This document shows positions 61,619 to 64,000 of a stretch of 64,000 nt of DNA, one piece after another. Made by a program: the position numbers and the translations under genes. The DNA is from Bradyrhizobium oligotrophicum S58 (lineage in GTDB: Bacteria > Pseudomonadota > Alphaproteobacteria > Rhizobiales > Xanthobacteraceae): contig NC_020453.1 in NCBI RefSeq assembly GCF_000344805.1, forward strand, positions 7,349,001-7,413,000, given 5' to 3'. Every line of letters begins with the position of its first letter. Position 1 is the first letter of the stretch. The notes under the pieces were generated by a model, which had not been told where the DNA came from, made no database searches, and saw only the letters and a list, made by a program, of their open reading frames with translations.

Positions 61619-62161
61619 TCAATCGAACAGGCTTGGCGTATGGTTCACCGCCGCGCCCTCGATCGCCAGCATCTTCAGCTTGGTGTCGACGCCGCCATTG
61701 GCGGAGAAGCCGCCCGGCCTGTTGCCGGCCGCGAGCACGCGATGGCACGGCACCACGATCGGGCACGGGTTGCGCCCCAGCGCCTGGCCAACCTCCCGCG
61801 ACAGCTCGACGCCGCCGAGCTGCTTGGCGATATCGCCGTAGGTCAACGTTCTGCCCGGCGGGATCCGGCGCGCGATGTCGTAGACGCCGCGCTGGAATGC
61901 GCTGACGCCGTCGAGATCGAGGGCGACATCGGTGAGATCGTCCGCCGTTCCTGCAAGCAGCGCGGTGACGCGGGCAATGACGCGCTGCACATCAGCCGGC
62001 GGCTCGGCCTCGGCGATGCCGGCGTAGCGCTGCTGCATCCGGATCCGGGTCTGCGCAACGCCGCCCATCGGCAGTTGCACCGCATTGATGCCGCGCGGTC
62101 CCCAGGCGATCGCACACGTGCCGATCGCGGTCTCGAAAAGTGCAAAGCTGTGGTCAGTCAT
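61619..62161 (-). CDS. ogt: methylated-DNA--protein-cysteine methyltransferase
   Basis: 180 residues from ATG 62161 with GGAG six bases upstream; ATGs at 62173 and 62194 are also in frame. The C-terminal methyltransferase domain has the active-site Cys in NPCPIVVPCHRVL, the recognition-helix region GRTLTYGDIAKQLGG, and the closing GGFSANGGVDTKLKMLAIEGA. It repairs O6-alkylguanine by moving the alkyl group to its own cysteine. The N-terminal Ogt-type domain lacks AdaA-like regulatory parts. Confidence 0.92.
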   Translation of the reverse strand: MTDHSFALFETAIGTCAIAWGPRGINAVQLPMGGVAQTRIRMQQRYAGIAEAEPPADVQRVIARVTALLAGTADDLTDVALDLDGVSAFQRGVYDIARRIPPGRTLTYGDIAKQLGGVELSREVGQALGRNPCPIVVPCHRVLAAGNRPGGFSANGGVDTKLKMLAIEGAAVNHTPSLFD

Positions 62162-62305
62162 GGCGGGCTCCATCGTCGAACTGCCCCGTATCATCTGCCG
62201 GTCAAATTAAGCTTGGAGAATGTTGCGATCCACCCGGATTCTGCCAATGTCGACAGGCGTGACCGGCTGTTCCCTGGCGCGCGAACAAGGACGCAAGGAC
62301 CCCGG

Positions 62306-63562
62306 ATGACGCCTTCCACCTCCCGCCTCGCAGCCCTCGTCTTGCTGGCCACGACTGCCAGCCTCTCCGGCGCGCATGCCGCCCCAGACGAGAAGATCAA
62401 GGCCGCCGCCGAGCAGGCCAAGCCGGCCGTGATCGATAGCTTGCGCGAGATGGTGCTGATCGAATCCGGATCGAGCGACGTCGACGGCCTCAAGAAGATG
62501 GCCGATCTCACCGAAGGCCGGCTGAAGGCGCTCGGCGCCACGACGGAGCGGCGCAAGACCACGCGCGGCGCCGGCGCCGACATGGTGATCGGAACCTTCG
62601 AAGGCACCGGACGCCGCAAGCTGATGCTGATCGCGCACATGGACACCGTGTACCAGCCCGGCATTCTCAAGACCGAACCCTACCATGTCGAAGGCGACCT
62701 GATCTACGGGCCGGGCATCGCCGACGACAAGGGCGGCATCGCCGTGATCCTGCACAGCCTGCAGATCCTGAAGGACATGGGCTGGCGCGACTATGCCAAG
62801 CTGACGGTGGCGTTCAATCCCGACGAGGAGGTCGGCTCGATCGGCTCCGGAGAATTCATCTCAGAGCTCGCCGATCAGCATGACGTCGTGCTGTCCTGCG
62901 AGCCGACGGCGGCCAAGCCGGCCGCGCCGATGGACGCTCTGCTGCTCGGCGCCAGCGGCACGGCAACCGCAATGATGGAAGTCACCGGGCGCGCCGCACA
63001 TGCCGGCGCAGCGCCTGATCGCGGCCGCAACGCACTGATCGAGCTGTCTCATCAATTGCTGCAGACCAGGGACGTTGCGAAGTCCATTCCAGGAACGCAG
63101 TTGAACTGGACGACGGCCAATGCCGGGACCGTACGCAACCAGATCCCCGAGAAGGGCAGTGCGATTGGCGACGTTCGCGTGACGGTCGCCGACGGCATCG
63201 AGAAACTGCAGGCCGCACTCGACGAGAAGATCAAGACACATCTCGTGCCGGATACCGACGTCAAGGTGATCATCGAAAAGGGCCGCCCGCCATTCGTGGC
63301 GACCGAGCGTGGACGGGCGCTCGCAAAAGATGGACAGGCGATCTACGCCGAGCTCGACCGGCCGCTCGCGGTGGTGGACATGACCGGCGGCGGCACCGAC
63401 GCCGGCTTCGCCAATCGCAGCGGCAAGGCGATCGTGGTCGAAAGCTTCGGCATCGCCGGCTACAATTATCATGCGCACAACGAATACATCGACAGCACCA
63501 CCATCGTGCCTCGCCTGTATTTGATGACGCGGATGCTGATCGAGCAGGGCAAGAAGATGTAG
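62306..63562 (+). CDS. exported M20-family metallopeptidase (glutamate carboxypeptidase type)
   Basis: 418 residues from ATG 62306, chosen because it starts a clean signal peptide (TSRLAALVLLATTASLSGAHA, cut before APDEK). M20 motifs follow: LIAHMDTVY (metal His and Asp), YGPGIADDKGG (bridging Asp), the catalytic Glu in NPDEEVGSIGS, and the C-terminal metal His in AHNEYID. The dimerisation domain lies between (MMEVTGRAAHAGAAPDRGRNALIEL). It resembles carboxypeptidase G2, which removes C-terminal glutamate from folates or peptides in the periplasm. No clear operon partner. Confidence 0.9.
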   Translation: MTPSTSRLAALVLLATTASLSGAHAAPDEKIKAAAEQAKPAVIDSLREMVLIESGSSDVDGLKKMADLTEGRLKALGATTERRKTTRGAGADMVIGTFEGTGRRKLMLIAHMDTVYQPGILKTEPYHVEGDLIYGPGIADDKGGIAVILHSLQILKDMGWRDYAKLTVAFNPDEEVGSIGSGEFISELADQHDVVLSCEPTAAKPAAPMDALLLGASGTATAMMEVTGRAAHAGAAPDRGRNALIELSHQLLQTRDVAKSIPGTQLNWTTANAGTVRNQIPEKGSAIGDVRVTVADGIEKLQAALDEKIKTHLVPDTDVKVIIEKGRPPFVATERGRALAKDGQAIYAELDRPLAVVDMTGGGTDAGFANRSGKAIVVESFGIAGYNYHAHNEYIDSTTIVPRLYLMTRMLIEQGKKM

Positions 63563-63633
63563 CTTGCAGAACGCGGAGGCAGCCCGGCGCAAGACTGGGC
63601 GCTCGACGAGGACACCAGGCGAGGGAGACGGCC

Positions 63634-64000
63634 ATGAAGCTGACACCGGAGCAGATCGAGTTCTTCAATCGCGAGGGCTGGCTGTTCCTGCCCGAGTTGT
63701 TCACCCCTGAGGAGACCGCCTTTCTGGCCCGCGAGGCCGAGGCGATCTACGCCGCCGACCGCCCCGAGGTCTGGCGCGAGAAGAGCGGCGCGCCACGCAC
63801 CGCTTTCGCCGCCCATCTCTACAACGACGCCTTCCGCGTGCTGGCAGCGCATCCGCGCATGATCGAGCCGATCGAGCAGATCTTCGGCGAGAAGCTCTAC
63901 ATGCATCAGTTCAAGATCAACGCCAAATCGGCCTTCACCGGCGACGTCTGGCAATGGCACCAGGACTACGGCACCTGGAAGCGCGACGACGGCATGCCGG
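63634..64000 (+). CDS. phytanoyl-CoA dioxygenase-like protein, N-terminal part
   Basis: Begins at ATG 63634 behind GAGGGAGA and runs off the right edge after 122 codons. Opens MKLTPEQIEFFNREGWLFLP, the usual start of PhyH-family Fe(II)/2-oxoglutarate oxygenases. Near the end WQWHQDYGTWKRDDGMP contains the HxD iron ligands in the form seen in ectoine hydroxylase-like enzymes. It hydroxylates a small molecule using 2-oxoglutarate and oxygen. The rest of the gene, with the second His and the Arg, is outside the window. Confidence 0.85.
   Translation, partial: MKLTPEQIEFFNREGWLFLPELFTPEETAFLAREAEAIYAADRPEVWREKSGAPRTAFAAHLYNDAFRVLAAHPRMIEPIEQIFGEKLYMHQFKINAKSAFTGDVWQWHQDYGTWKRDDGMP

Overview
The window looks like chromosomal DNA of a high-GC alphaproteobacterium, most likely Bradyrhizobium or a close relative. 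This is an inference from codon use, from protein style and from several palindromic intergenic repeats typical of that group; no database was searched. About 48 genes are supported, two of them cut by the window edges.

Left part (1-3369): the end of a PpiC-type prolyl isomerase gene is coupled to three tandem HupE/UreJ-type membrane protein genes. A small prepilin peptidase gene follows.

Secretion and surface block (2878-50380): a type II secretion system (T2SS) runs leftward as gspE-F-G-H-I-J-K-L-M-N, with a lipoprotein secretin, gspD, divergent from it. Beside it lie a Sel1-repeat gene and two exported phosphoesterases. Next is an 11-gene leftward operon (29177 to 18290): a TpsB outer-membrane transporter, an ExbB-like proton channel fused to DUF2341/LamG-type domains, ExbD, a small protein, TonB, a porin, a coiled-coil protein, a PpiC chaperone, a YbjN-like protein, a lytic transglycosylase and a small exported protein. 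Then come a FecR anti-sigma factor, an ECF sigma factor, a second TonB, a large PstS-like phosphate-binding protein and a second ECF sigma factor. The block ends with a 4724-residue TpsA adhesin and a small protein joining an STN signalling domain to a TonB-like C-terminus. Both ECF genes have a good PHO-box match about 70-80 bases upstream, and the metallophosphoesterase gene has three tandem 11-base GTCA repeats upstream.

Read together, this resembles the phosphate-starvation locus of Pseudomonas aeruginosa (VreA-VreI-VreR signalling, the Hxc T2SS with its self-piloting liposecretin, LapA/LapB phosphatases, PdtA/PdtB two-partner secretion with ExbB/ExbD/TonB), recalled from memory. I propose that phosphate limitation, through PhoB, switches on the ECF factors. 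These would then drive secretion of phosphate-scavenging enzymes and display of a giant adhesin whose export or release may be energised by a dedicated TonB/ExbBD complex.

Right part (50670-64000): an initiator tRNA with its terminator, then ordinary catabolic and housekeeping genes: a coniferyl-aldehyde-type dehydrogenase, a GMC oxidoreductase, two SDR proteins, a CvpA-like protein, a DUF3775 protein, two metallo-beta-lactamase-fold hydrolases, an FAH-family hydrolase, a glutathione transferase, a cupin, an O6-alkylguanine methyltransferase, an exported M20 peptidase and a truncated phytanoyl-CoA dioxygenase-like gene. Four kinds of palindromic intergenic repeat lie among them.
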